Positions 7,554 to 15,276 of a DNA stretch of 40,047 nt are shown piece after piece; positions within the stretch are counted from its first letter, which is position 1; each line of letters starts with the position of its first letter. The translations under genes were made by a program, and so were the position numbers. This DNA comes from Acidobacteriota bacterium (GTDB lineage: Bacteria > Acidobacteriota > UBA4820 > DSQY01), in contig JAJYLT010000033.1 of NCBI GenBank assembly GCA_021787565.1, forward strand, positions 1-40,047. Reading direction: 5' to 3'. The notes below the pieces were generated by a model. That model was not told the origin of the DNA. It saw nothing but the letters and a program-made list of their open reading frames with translations, and did not search any database.

Positions 7554-8359
7554 CCCGGGCCGTTCGGCGGGTGGCTCCGGACCCTCGGCGGAAAGAGGCC
7601 GGGGAGGTGGCCCGCATGTTCGGGGCCATCGCCCCCACCTACGATTTCCTGAACCACGCCCTGTCCCTGAACGTGGACCGCTATTGGAGACGGATGGCCG
7701 TCCGGGCCATGGAGCCCAAGCCTCGGGGCCTCTACCTGGATCTCTGCACGGGCACGGGAGACCTCGCCTGCGCGCTGGCGAGGCGTTCGGGCGCCAGGGT
7801 GATGGGCCTTGATTTCACGGGACCCATGCTGGACATCGCGCTGAAGAAGGCGCGCCGCCGGCGGAGGGAAATCTGGTGGGTGCAGGCGGACGCGTTGCGA
7901 CTGCCCCTGCGCGACGACTGCGTGGATGGCATTACGGTGGCCTTCGGGGTGCGCAATTTCGAGGATCTGGAGCGGGGGCTCACGGAGGCCGCCCGGGTGC
8001 TCAAGCCCGGTGGGAGGCTCGTGGTTCTGGAGTTTTCGGAGCCGCAGGGCCAGCTCTTCGGTCCCATCTACCGCCTCTATTTCCGTCGCCTGCTGCCCCG
8101 GATCGGGGCGCTTTTCAGCCGCGTCAGGGGACCCTACGGTTACCTCGCGGCTACCGTCCAGGGCTTTCCAGAGGCCGCGCAATTCGCCATGACCATGCGG
8201 CGAAATGGCTTCGCTGAAGTTCGACAGCGTCCGCTGACGGGCGGCATCGCCACGCTTCACGTGGCCGAGAGGGACCAGAGAAAGGCGTCGATCGCGGGTT
8301 CCGGTGAGAGGGAGAAATCCGCCGCAGCTATACAGAGCGGCATAAGTGAAGGCGCATAA
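7550..8359 (+). CDS. menG (ubiE): Demethylmenaquinone/ubiquinone C-methyltransferase
   Basis: A 269-aa class I SAM methyltransferase that adds the ring methyl in the last step of menaquinone (or C-methylation in ubiquinone) synthesis. The UbiE/MenG pattern is clear: FGAIAPTYDFLNHALSL, SAM-binding LDLCTGTGD (63-71), FGVRNFED, VLKPGGRLVVLEFSEP and GGIATLHV. Start ATG 7550 overlaps the kinase stop. The family normally ends shortly after LHV; here 28 extra residues follow LHVAER. The last of them are encoded inside a palindromic repeat (8330-8344), so the tail looks like read-through into inserted repeat DNA and probably has no function. Confidence 0.9.
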   Translation: MTRAVRRVAPDPRRKEAGEVARMFGAIAPTYDFLNHALSLNVDRYWRRMAVRAMEPKPRGLYLDLCTGTGDLACALARRSGARVMGLDFTGPMLDIALKKARRRRREIWWVQADALRLPLRDDCVDGITVAFGVRNFEDLERGLTEAARVLKPGGRLVVLEFSEPQGQLFGPIYRLYFRRLLPRIGALFSRVRGPYGYLAATVQGFPEAAQFAMTMRRNGFAEVRQRPLTGGIATLHVAERDQRKASIAGSGEREKSAAAIQSGISEGA

Positions 8360-8543
8360 GGTGGTGGGGCTTGGGGAGTATGCCGCTCTGTATTCGCGGG
8401 GAAGGCCCCAGCCCTTGCGAGTGCGGCCCTGCGGGCCGCGCAAGGGCTGAGCCCTCCCCGCGGGCCCTACCGGGAGAGGCGCAGCGGCGCCTCCCCCGGA
8501 CCCCCACCCGCATACAGCGCGCCGGACTTCCGTCGCGCTGTAT
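8330..8543. repeat. Palindrome cluster between menG and ruvX
   Basis: A nested set of perfect inverted repeats. ATACAGAGCGGCATA (8330-8344) pairs with TATGCCGCTCTGTAT (8379-8393). CGCGGGGA (8395-8402) pairs with TCCCCGCG (8455-8462) and encloses an 11-bp stem CAGCCCTTGCG/CGCAAGGGCTG (8409-8419 with 8439-8449), itself holding GCGGCCC/GGGCCGC. GAGGCGC/GCGCCTC (8476-8482 with 8487-8493) follows. ATACAGCGCG (8512-8521) pairs with CGCGCTGTAT (8534-8543). The first stem overlaps the last codons of menG. There is no T-run, so it is not a classical terminator. It is probably a mobile palindromic repeat or an RNA-processing/stability element. Confidence 0.7.
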
Positions 8544-8582
8544 AGAGGCCCGGTGGCCTAGTTCACGTTGTAGGATGGCACC

Positions 8583-9002
8583 ATGGGAAGAGTGATGGCG
8601 GTGGACTGGGGAAAGCGGCGGGTCGGGATGGCCGTCTCGGACGAGACGAGGACCATCGCCCGGCCCCTTCCCACACTGGAGATCACATCCCGCCGCGAAG
8701 CGCTCAGGCGAGTGATCGCGGTCGCGGTCGAGCACGGAGCCAGCACCATCCTCATCGGGCACCCCCTTCACATGGAGGGAGGCGAAGGTGAGAGCGCCCG
8801 GGAAGCGCGAGCGATGGCCGAGGAGATCGCCGCCCGCCTGCCGGAGGTGGCGGTTCGGCTCGCCGACGAACGGCTCACCAGCCGAGAGGCCTCCAGGGTG
8901 CTTCAGGAGCACGGCGAGCGGCGGCGCCGGGGGAAGGGACGCTTGGACCAGGTCGCCGCCGCCATCCTGCTCCAGAGTTATCTGGACGCCGGTGCCCCAT
9001 GA
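8583..9002 (+). CDS. ruvX (yqgF): Putative pre-16S rRNA nuclease / Holliday junction resolvase homologue YqgF
   Basis: A 139-aa RNase H-fold protein of the YqgF family. The N-terminal AVDWGKRRVGMAVSDE carries the first catalytic Asp. HPLHMEGGEGE, DERLTSREA and the C-terminal DQVAAAILLQSYLD supply the remaining conserved acidic residues. Family members take part in 16S rRNA 5' maturation and have been described as Holliday-junction resolvases. Start ATG 8583 has AGGATGG at 8572-8578. The stop overlaps mltG by four bases, a pairing that is common in bacteria. Confidence 0.9.
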   Translation: MGRVMAVDWGKRRVGMAVSDETRTIARPLPTLEITSRREALRRVIAVAVEHGASTILIGHPLHMEGGEGESAREARAMAEEIAARLPEVAVRLADERLTSREASRVLQEHGERRRRGKGRLDQVAAAILLQSYLDAGAP

Positions 9003-10027
9003 AGGTCTGGGCGCGAAGGGTGGCTCTGGGGGCCGGGCTGGTTGCGGCCGTGGCCTGTGCCGTATTCGCCGCTTGGCTGGCCTGGGACTGGCACGAACCC
9101 TACCCCTCCCAGCCAAGAGTCGTCCTCGTGCACGTGCCCAGGGGCATGAGCGCCGGACAGGTCCTGGAGCGGATGGCGGGGGAAGGCGTCGTCCGGAGCC
9201 GGTTCTCGCTGAAACTGGCCTTCTCCCTGTTCGGCCATCCCAAGACTCTTAAGGCCGGAACCTACCGATTTGAAAGGCCCATGACGCCCCTTCAGGTGGT
9301 GCAGGTGTTGAACAAGGGCGAGATCCTGCTCACGAAGGTGACCATCCCCGAAGGACTCCGCCGCAACGAGGTGGCCCACCTGCTGGCGGCGGCCGGCCTG
9401 GGCCGCGAAAAGACGTTCCTGAGACTCACCTCCGATCCGGCCCTGATCCGGGACCTCGACCCCGCGGCCACCACGCTGGAGGGGTATCTCTTCCCGGAGA
9501 CCTATCTGATGGATCCGGATCTGCGGGAGGAGGCCGTTCTGAAGGTGCTCGTGACGAGTTTCCGATCGTGGTGGGAGAAGACCGGACTGCCGAATTCGGG
9601 CGGCATGCCGATCCGCGAGGTGGTCACCCTGGCTTCCCTGGTGGAGAAGGAGACGGCCGCGCCCCAGGAGCGTCCCCTGGTGGCGGGCGTCTTCTTGAAC
9701 CGGTTGCGCATCGGCATGCCGCTCCAGACCGACCCGACCATCGTGTACGCCGAAACCCTCGGCGGCGCGTACCGGGGGTACCTCACCCGGCAGGATTGGG
9801 AATACCCGAGTCTCTACAACACGTATCTTCACGCGGGCCTCCCGCCGGGTCCCATCTGCAGCCCCGGCAAGGCCTCCCTTGAGGCGGTGCTCCACCCGAC
9901 CCCATCCGACTACCTCTACTTCGTGAGCCGGAACGACGGGACGCACTATTTCTCCCGAACGCTCGCCGAGCACGACCGGGCCGTGGAGCGGTTCCAGCGG
10001 CGCGCGGGCGCGGCCGGGATCCGGTGA
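8999..10027 (+). CDS. mltG: Endolytic murein transglycosylase MltG
   Basis: A 342-aa inner-membrane protein with one N-terminal membrane helix (residues ~8-24), then a LysM-like/YceG fold in the periplasm. It cleaves nascent peptidoglycan strands and so sets glycan chain length. Diagnostic features are YLFPETYLMDPDL, the catalytic-site segment SLVEKETA with Glu216/Glu218, AGVFLNRLRIGMPLQTDPTI, and the GLPPGPICSPGKASLEAVL motif. The end of the domain, YFVSRNDGTHYFSRTLAEH, is also typical. ATG 8999 overlaps the ruvX stop. Its stop overlaps or abuts trmJ, so ruvX-mltG-trmJ form one translationally coupled unit. Confidence 0.92.
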   Translation: MKVWARRVALGAGLVAAVACAVFAAWLAWDWHEPYPSQPRVVLVHVPRGMSAGQVLERMAGEGVVRSRFSLKLAFSLFGHPKTLKAGTYRFERPMTPLQVVQVLNKGEILLTKVTIPEGLRRNEVAHLLAAAGLGREKTFLRLTSDPALIRDLDPAATTLEGYLFPETYLMDPDLREEAVLKVLVTSFRSWWEKTGLPNSGGMPIREVVTLASLVEKETAAPQERPLVAGVFLNRLRIGMPLQTDPTIVYAETLGGAYRGYLTRQDWEYPSLYNTYLHAGLPPGPICSPGKASLEAVLHPTPSDYLYFVSRNDGTHYFSRTLAEHDRAVERFQRRAGAAGIR

Positions 10028-10764
10028 TGGCCCCGCTTCGGTTCATCCTGGTCCGCCCCAGGACCCCCGCCAACGTCGGCTCCGTGGCCCGGGCCATGAA
10101 GAACTTCGGCTTCCGGGATCTCGTCCTGGTGGATCCCCGCCTTCACCGTTCGCAGGACCTCCCGGGTTCTCCGCCCCTCTTCGAGACCGAGTCCCGGCGC
10201 ACGGCGTGGGGAGCCGCAGACGTTCTCGGCGCCGCCCGGGCCGTCGGCTCTCTCGAAGAGGCCGTGGCGGGGTGCCAGGTGGTGCTGGCTACCGCTCCGA
10301 ACGCCCACGCCCATCTGCCCACGCTGGCGCCCGAGGCGGCGGCGGATCTCGTCGGCCGGCCCGGCGTGGAGGCGGCGCTCGTCTTCGGCTCCGAGTCGTC
10401 GGGGCTTACCCTGCGGGAACTGTCGATGTGCGGGCGGGTCGTGGTGATTCCCACGGACCCGGCCTACCGGGACCTGAACGTGGCGCAGTCCGCTGTCTTG
10501 CTGGCCTATCTGGTCTTTCGGGCCGGAGGAGGGAGGCCGCCGGCGGCCGCGCCGGAGCCGGCGGCCCACGAGCAGGTGGAGGCGGCCGCGCGGGATCTGC
10601 TCGACGTGGCGGAGCGGGTCCGCTTCATCCGGGACCCCGGCGCCCCCGTGGGTCGAGAGCTCCGCTCCATGCTGCACCGGGTCGGATTGTCCAAACGCGA
10701 GGCCGGGCTGCTCAGGAGCTTGGTCCGCCGCCTCAAGCCCCACCTGTCCCAGGCCTCCGAATAG
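10027..10764 (+). CDS. trmJ: tRNA (cytidine/uridine-2'-O-)-methyltransferase TrmJ-like
   Basis: A 245-aa SpoU-class (SPOUT) RNA 2'-O-methyltransferase, most like TrmJ, which methylates ribose 32 of tRNA. Family motifs are RPRTPANVGSVARAMKNFGF at the N-terminus, VFGSESSGLT in the knot and NVAQSAVLLAY. The C-terminal helical segment RELRSMLHRVGLSKREAGLL matches the TrmJ extension, which TrmL and TrmH lack in this form. ATG 10027 is preferred; a GTG at 10024 is in frame. It converges on tldE with a 13-base gap, and no terminator hairpin is visible there. The exact RNA substrate is inferred. Confidence 0.82.
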   Translation: MAPLRFILVRPRTPANVGSVARAMKNFGFRDLVLVDPRLHRSQDLPGSPPLFETESRRTAWGAADVLGAARAVGSLEEAVAGCQVVLATAPNAHAHLPTLAPEAAADLVGRPGVEAALVFGSESSGLTLRELSMCGRVVVIPTDPAYRDLNVAQSAVLLAYLVFRAGGGRPPAAAPEPAAHEQVEAAARDLLDVAERVRFIRDPGAPVGRELRSMLHRVGLSKREAGLLRSLVRRLKPHLSQASE

Positions 10765-10777
10765 CCCAGGCTTCAAA

Positions 10778-12082
10778 TCACCCGGCTATCCGAACGTCCT
10801 CAAAGAGGGCCGTCGTTCCAGCGGTTCCGCCGGGAAAGGTGAGCGGCTGGCCGGCCACTCGGGCGAGCTTGAGAAGGAGGTCCGGCAGGGCGTCGGCCAG
10901 GCAAACCGGCCCCACCGGCTCCGCCGGCTCGCCGTCCCGAACCGCCCATCCCCACCCCGTGAGAAGGCGGTCGTATCCGGCGTGGAAAGGGGGCGAACCG
11001 GCCAGTTCTTCCAGGTAGAGACAGGTACGGGCCTTTTCGAGCAGCGCCTCGGGTGTGACACCCGGCTCTCCAGCCAGATAGAGGTTGTGAAAGCCGATCC
11101 CGGGCAAGTGGGCGAAGCCCCGGCGGAGGCCGTGTCCCGTGCTGGCACGCCCGGCCTTGGCGGCGGAGGAGCAATGGTGGGCCAGGGCCTGAAGGATGCC
11201 CTTCGCCGCCAGGCAGAGAGGTTCTGCCGGCACTCCTTCATCGTCGAAGGGCGAGCTTCCGGCGCCGCCGGGCAGCCGGGGGTCATCGACGAGCGTGACG
11301 GCCCCCGAGCCGACCGCCTCACCGAGGATCGGCATCCAGGATCGCTCGCCCTCGTCCGCGAGGCAGGGGGTGAGGCGCTGGAGAAGGGAGGCCGTCGCCC
11401 AGGGGCCCAGTACCACGGTGGCCTTGGCCGGAAGTCGAGCCTTGCGGGCCGCCAGAGCGGCCGTCCGCATGGCGGCCCGGCGGCCTGCGGAGGCGGGCTC
11501 CAGGTCCCTGACCGTGGCCCCGAACTGGGAGAAACGGCCCGAGTGGTCACCTCCGTCGGCCCTGCACGCCACGGACAGGGAAGAGCCGCGCCGCTCGAAG
11601 GCCACGGCGAGGCCACGGCTGTTGCGGATGCTGATGCTGTCCTCGGCTTGGCGCAGGCGGCACTCCCCGGCCGCCAGGCCGGGCCCGCGGGCGGACGACG
11701 CGGCTTCCCTGACCATGGATTCCGCTTCCCGCCAATCGAGCGGTGCCGCCGGCGAGGTTGTTTGGAGGCCGCCCGCGGCGCCTGGATGCTCCGCCAAAGG
11801 CCACGGCGCTTCGCGATCGGCGGACCGGACCACCGCATCGAGCCGGTCCAGGAGCCCCGAGAGTCCCTGCGGGTCCAGGTTCGTGGAGGAAACAAAGCCC
11901 CGCCTGTCTCCGCGGCAGGCCCGAATCCCGAGTCCGGCCTCATCGATCGCGAGCAGTTTGAGATCGGAATCCCCGGTGAGCAGGGCGGTCCGCGCGGTGC
12001 GTCGAAGCTGGTAAGCCTCCCACGCGTCGAATCCGGCGGCGGACAACAAGGCGACGCCCCGGCTCAGGTCGGAGTCGGTCAT
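10778..12082 (-). CDS. pmbA (tldE): TldD/PmbA family protein, TldE (PmbA) type
   Basis: A 434-aa member of the TldD/TldE modulator family. TldD/TldE heterodimers are metalloproteases that trim modified peptides and degrade unfolded peptides; TldE is the partner without the zinc-binding HExxxH. No HExxxH is seen here, and the TldE-like C-terminal pattern is present: TLVDDPRLPGGAGSSPFDDE with EGVP, STGHGLRRG, a FHNLYLAGEPGVTPEALLEK stretch and the GWGWAVRDGEP segment. TldD is not in this window. It is the last gene of the long rplU operon, 22 bases after the LapA/LapB fusion. No strong ribosome binding site precedes ATG 12082. Confidence 0.78.
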   Translation of the reverse strand: MTDSDLSRGVALLSAAGFDAWEAYQLRRTARTALLTGDSDLKLLAIDEAGLGIRACRGDRRGFVSSTNLDPQGLSGLLDRLDAVVRSADREAPWPLAEHPGAAGGLQTTSPAAPLDWREAESMVREAASSARGPGLAAGECRLRQAEDSISIRNSRGLAVAFERRGSSLSVACRADGGDHSGRFSQFGATVRDLEPASAGRRAAMRTAALAARKARLPAKATVVLGPWATASLLQRLTPCLADEGERSWMPILGEAVGSGAVTLVDDPRLPGGAGSSPFDDEGVPAEPLCLAAKGILQALAHHCSSAAKAGRASTGHGLRRGFAHLPGIGFHNLYLAGEPGVTPEALLEKARTCLYLEELAGSPPFHAGYDRLLTGWGWAVRDGEPAEPVGPVCLADALPDLLLKLARVAGQPLTFPGGTAGTTALFEDVRIAG

Positions 12083-12104
12083 GGCGAAGGGGGGGGTGAT
12101 GGCC

Positions 12105-13481
12105 TCATCGGGGCTTCCACTGGATCTCTTGGTAGAAGACCGGGCTGGGTTCGTGGATCTCCTGCATCAGCTCGTCGCGGAACGTGGGGAGGAAGGTGTC
12201 CCACCGCTGGCACTGGGTGCAGTAGTCCTTCCACTCGGGAGAGGGCTGGTGGCAGGAGGTGCACTCGTAGCTGAATTCGAAGGGATCCAGAATGCGTATG
12301 ACCTCCCGGTAGTGGTCGCAGGCCTTGGCAAGGTCTCCGCGCCTCTCCCTCACGCGTCCCAGGTAATACTGGAGAAGGCCCGACTGACCGACGTTGCCCT
12401 CGACCTCTCTGAGGATGTGCTCGGCCCGGTCGAGGATCTCCAGCCGGTAGAAAAACCGCCCGAGCAGGAACTTGGGCAGGACCTTCCGGTCCGTGGACGC
12501 AATGAGGGTTTGGTACTGCTGGATGGCGCCCTCCGGGTCCCCCTTCTCCAGATAGAGCTGCTCCATGGCCAGAAGGCAGGTGGGGAATGCGTTCTTGCGG
12601 TATCCGTCGATGTAGGTCTCCACCGCCTTTTGTTCCTCGCCGTTCAAGAGGTAGGCTTCGGCGAGCTTCAGGTAGGTGGCCTGAAACGCCGGATACTTCT
12701 TTCTAACCTTTTCCATCTGGGCGATGGCCTCGCCGTGCTTGTCCTGGAGCAGGAGGTCCACCCCGATCTGGTACAGCAGGCCGGGCTTGAACGGAGCGTC
12801 CGCGGCTCGTTCCTCCTCCAGAACCCTCGCCTCTCCGATGTGGTCCTGGATTTCGAGCGCCCGGCGCCAATTGCCCTCCTTGATGTAGAGGTCCCTCAGC
12901 ATCCGCATGCCCTTGAGGGCCCGGCGGGGCTGGATGCGGATGATCTCCAGCAGGTACCGCTTGGCCTCCTCGTGGTCCTGGAGCGCCAGGGCATCTTCGG
13001 TGAGCGCATAGAGCGTCGGGACGTCCTCCGGGTGTTCGTTGAGAGCCTCCCGGTGGTAGGTCAGCGCCTCTTGCGGACGGTCGGCGGAGCGGAGGGCATC
13101 GCCCAGCTTGAGGAGCGCGGGCAGATAGTTGGGCTGGGACTCCAGGGCGTGCTGGAAGTGGTTGATGGCCTCCAGCGGCCGGCTGCCGAGGACGGCGTCG
13201 AGGCCCTTGAGGTAGTGCTCCTCGGCCGCCCTCTCGCTCTGGCGCCTCAGGTCCGTCAGCCAACGCCGCACCACCTGGGCCAGCCCGCTGGCCGCGATCC
13301 AGACGGCGAAGCTGAGGAAGCCGGCCAGGAGGGCGACCGTCAGCACCCACGCCATGGGGACTCGAAGCCCGAAGAAGATGAAGGGCTCTCTCAGGACCTC
13401 CACGTTCCTGGAGACGAGTCCAAGAAGGAGGGCCATCAACAGGATCAGCGTCCCGGTGATGAGGGCGGTCTTCAGGCGCAT
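12105..13481 (-). CDS. lapB: LapA-LapB fusion: membrane-anchored TPR protein with C-terminal rubredoxin-like zinc site
   Basis: A 458-aa protein. Residues 1-80 contain two membrane helices (~5-24 and ~44-66) with SRNVEVLREPFIFFGLRVPM between them and a basic helix after, which is the LapA (DUF1049) pattern. From about residue 88 to 395 there are serial TPR repeats. The end has YECTSCHQ...YCTQCQRW with Cys407, 410, 421 and 424, the rubredoxin-like knuckle of LapB (YciM). In E. coli LapA and LapB are separate neighbouring proteins that control LpxC turnover and LPS assembly. ATG 13481 is chosen because the LapA fold begins there, although the frame is open further upstream into dksA. The assignment rests on layout and Cys spacing. 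Confidence 0.82.
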   Translation of the reverse strand: MRLKTALITGTLILLMALLLGLVSRNVEVLREPFIFFGLRVPMAWVLTVALLAGFLSFAVWIAASGLAQVVRRWLTDLRRQSERAAEEHYLKGLDAVLGSRPLEAINHFQHALESQPNYLPALLKLGDALRSADRPQEALTYHREALNEHPEDVPTLYALTEDALALQDHEEAKRYLLEIIRIQPRRALKGMRMLRDLYIKEGNWRRALEIQDHIGEARVLEEERAADAPFKPGLLYQIGVDLLLQDKHGEAIAQMEKVRKKYPAFQATYLKLAEAYLLNGEEQKAVETYIDGYRKNAFPTCLLAMEQLYLEKGDPEGAIQQYQTLIASTDRKVLPKFLLGRFFYRLEILDRAEHILREVEGNVGQSGLLQYYLGRVRERRGDLAKACDHYREVIRILDPFEFSYECTSCHQPSPEWKDYCTQCQRWDTFLPTFRDELMQEIHEPSPVFYQEIQWKPR

Positions 13482-13491
13482 GTCGATTCGG

Positions 13492-13851
13492 TCACTCGAT
13501 GAGCCCGCGTTCCTGCAAATCCTGGCACTCGAGGCAGTGGCGGGCCCAGGGAACGGCCTCGAGCCGCTTTCGTTGGATGGGCTTGCCGCAGTGGACGCAC
13601 TCCCCGTAGCCTCCCTCCGTTGCGATGACCCGGAGCGCCTCGTCAATCCGCCGCATGACCTTCCGGTCCGCGTCCGAGAGGGAGTACCAGAACTCCTTGT
13701 TGTAGTTGGCGGAGGCCTCGTCGGCCGAGTCCAGCGCTCCGTCCGCCCCCGCGTCCCCGCTCCTGGAGAGCTTATCGCGGTAGGCGCTCTGGAGTTCCGC
13801 CCTCTTGTCCAGGAGCAGCTTCTCGAAGTGCTTCAGGGTCTTCTTGTCCAT
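13492..13851 (-). CDS. dksA: DksA/TraR family C4 zinc-finger RNA polymerase regulator
   Basis: A 119-aa protein, shorter than E. coli DksA (151). It has an N-terminal coiled coil, a tip carrying D41-S-A-D44-E-A46 that matches the DxxDxA motif needed for DksA activity in the RNA polymerase secondary channel, and a zinc finger with Cys85, Cys88, Cys106 and Cys109 (ECVHCGK, HCLECQ). With ppGpp, DksA lowers rRNA transcription and raises amino acid promoters. Its place in a ribosome-biogenesis operon fits. It lies 17 bases after rlmH and 10 bases before lapB. Because the tip motif is conserved, it is probably a functional DksA rather than a TraR-like paralogue. Confidence 0.88.
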   Translation of the reverse strand: MDKKTLKHFEKLLLDKRAELQSAYRDKLSRSGDAGADGALDSADEASANYNKEFWYSLSDADRKVMRRIDEALRVIATEGGYGECVHCGKPIQRKRLEAVPWARHCLECQDLQERGLIE

Positions 13852-13868
13852 GGAGACTCCTCTTCACG

Positions 13869-14330
13869 CTATTTGGCGTAGGCTCTTCCCGTGCAGTGGG
13901 CGAAGGCTCGATAGACCTGTTCGGCGAGGACCAGCGTGGCCATGTCGTGGGTGAGGGTCATGGGAGAGAGGCTCAGCCGGATTTCGGCGAGCTCGAGTGC
14001 CTCACGGCCCAGGCCGTGGGGACCGCCCACGAGAAAGGCCACGCGCTTGCCGGCGTCCTTCTGGCGCTGGAGGAGGCCGGCGAAGCCTCCGCTGTCCATC
14101 GTCCGGCCTCCGGGGTCCAGGGCCACGGCCAAGCAGCCCCTGGGAATCCGCCGGGTCAGGAAGCTCGCCTCCTCCGTCTTGCACGCCTGCGGCTCCTTCT
14201 TGCGGGAGGCCCGAACGGGCTCGACGCGGAAGCTCCACTCCCCTCCGACCATCTTCACGTAACGTTCCACGGCGCGCCCGATCCCCTCGTCCGAGATCCT
14301 TCCCACGTGCAACAGCAAGATCTCCCACAT
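13869..14330 (-). CDS. rlmH: 23S rRNA (pseudouridine1915-N3)-methyltransferase RlmH
   Basis: A 153-aa SPOUT methyltransferase that methylates pseudouridine 1915 in helix 69 of 23S rRNA. Family features are RYVKMVGGEW near residue 25, LAVALDPGGRTMDSGGFA, the SAM-pocket loop VAFLVGGPHGLG and the segment LSLSPMTLTHDMATLVLAEQ, ending YRAF. The conserved end of the family is G-x-x-Y-H-K/R. Here it is GRAYAK, so the terminal His is replaced by Ala although the frame is intact. The stop follows immediately. The gene lies 22 bases after the degenerate AAA gene. Confidence 0.88.
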   Translation of the reverse strand: MWEILLLHVGRISDEGIGRAVERYVKMVGGEWSFRVEPVRASRKKEPQACKTEEASFLTRRIPRGCLAVALDPGGRTMDSGGFAGLLQRQKDAGKRVAFLVGGPHGLGREALELAEIRLSLSPMTLTHDMATLVLAEQVYRAFAHCTGRAYAK

Positions 14331-14352
14331 CCGATTGGCCTCACACTATACC

Positions 14353-15276
14353 CTATCTGGCTTCGCCCCTCAAATGACTCCAGAGGGCCTTGCGGCTGAT
14401 TCCCAGCCACTTCGCGGCCTGGGTCCGGTTGCCGCCTACGCGGGCCAGGACTTCGTGCATGTAAGCGTCGCGAAGTTCCGACAGCGTGAGACGCTGGCGG
14501 ATCGCGGTCTCCAGGCGCTCCCCTCCGCCCCAGAAGGCCGGCGGGAGATCCGCCGGGGTGAGGGGGTCCGCCCCCACCAGGGCCAGGTGTTCCATCCGAT
14601 GGGCGAGCTCCCGGCAGTTCCCCGGCCAGGCGTGGCTCTTCAGGGCGTCCATGAGCTCCTGGGACATGCGGGGTTTCTCGCGGTGGATCCGGCGGCAGCA
14701 TTGGCCGAGGAAGAAGTCGGCGAGGATCGGGACGTCTTCAGGGCGCTGGGCCAGGGGCGGGATCTCGATCCGGATGACGTCCAACCGGTAGAGCAGGTCC
14801 GGCCGGAGGGCTCCTCGCTGGACGAGGAGCTCGGGGGAGTCCAGGAAGGTCGCGCACAGGCGGGCCAGGACCTGGATGGGACGGCCTCCACCCACGCGTT
14901 CCACCTGGCGGGTTTCGAGGACTCGCAGCAGGGCGGCCTGCTGATGGCTCGGCAGCGCCTCCATGCCTCCCATGCAGAGCGTCCCCTGGCCGGCCCTCTC
15001 AAAGAGGCCAGGCCTCTCCGCCACATCCGTTGCGGTTCCCGAATGGACGCCGAAGAGTTCGGCCTCCAGCAGGGTCTCGGGCGCGGCCCCGGTGTGCCAT
15101 TCCAGGAAGGGCCCCCGACGGGGCCCCCAGTGATGGATCCATTGGGCCAGGTGGCTCTTCCCGCAACCCGTGGGTCCCACGAGGAGCACGGGGCTGGACT
15201 CGCGCGCCACCCGCCGGGCCAACTGCATCACCGCCCGGAAGGCCGGGTCCCGGCCCACCGTTCGGGGAGGGGTCAC
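14353..15276 (-). CDS. Degenerate sigma-54-activator-type AAA+ protein with Fis-type HTH
   Basis: A 307-aa protein with the core of a bacterial enhancer-binding protein and no receiver domain. Walker A GPTGCGKS is at 34-41, LEAELFGVHSG at 70-80, the arginine-finger region RPDLLYRLDVIRIEIPPLAQR starts near 158, HAWPGNCREL is at 215-224 and a Fis-type HTH lies at 281-303 (GGNRTQAAKWLGIS). Two essential parts are lost: the GAFTGA loop reads GTATDV, and the Walker B 'LFLDE' reads LCMGGME, so both acidic residues are missing. It should neither contact sigma-54 nor hydrolyse ATP normally, yet the frame is intact. The start at GTG 15276 overlaps the rsfS stop. It may act as a DNA-binding regulator. 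Confidence 0.75.
   Translation of the reverse strand: MTPPRTVGRDPAFRAVMQLARRVARESSPVLLVGPTGCGKSHLAQWIHHWGPRRGPFLEWHTGAAPETLLEAELFGVHSGTATDVAERPGLFERAGQGTLCMGGMEALPSHQQAALLRVLETRQVERVGGGRPIQVLARLCATFLDSPELLVQRGALRPDLLYRLDVIRIEIPPLAQRPEDVPILADFFLGQCCRRIHREKPRMSQELMDALKSHAWPGNCRELAHRMEHLALVGADPLTPADLPPAFWGGGERLETAIRQRLTLSELRDAYMHEVLARVGGNRTQAAKWLGISRKALWSHLRGEAR

Noticed and set aside
8330-8543. Integron attC-like site
   Set aside because: There are no GTTRRRY/RYYYAAC core sites and no integrase gene; the stems are simple palindromes.
12081-13502. 473-codon plus-strand frame opposite the lapA/lapB fusion
   Set aside because: The minus strand carries TPR and C4 motifs with normal start signals; the plus frame is its codon-bias shadow.
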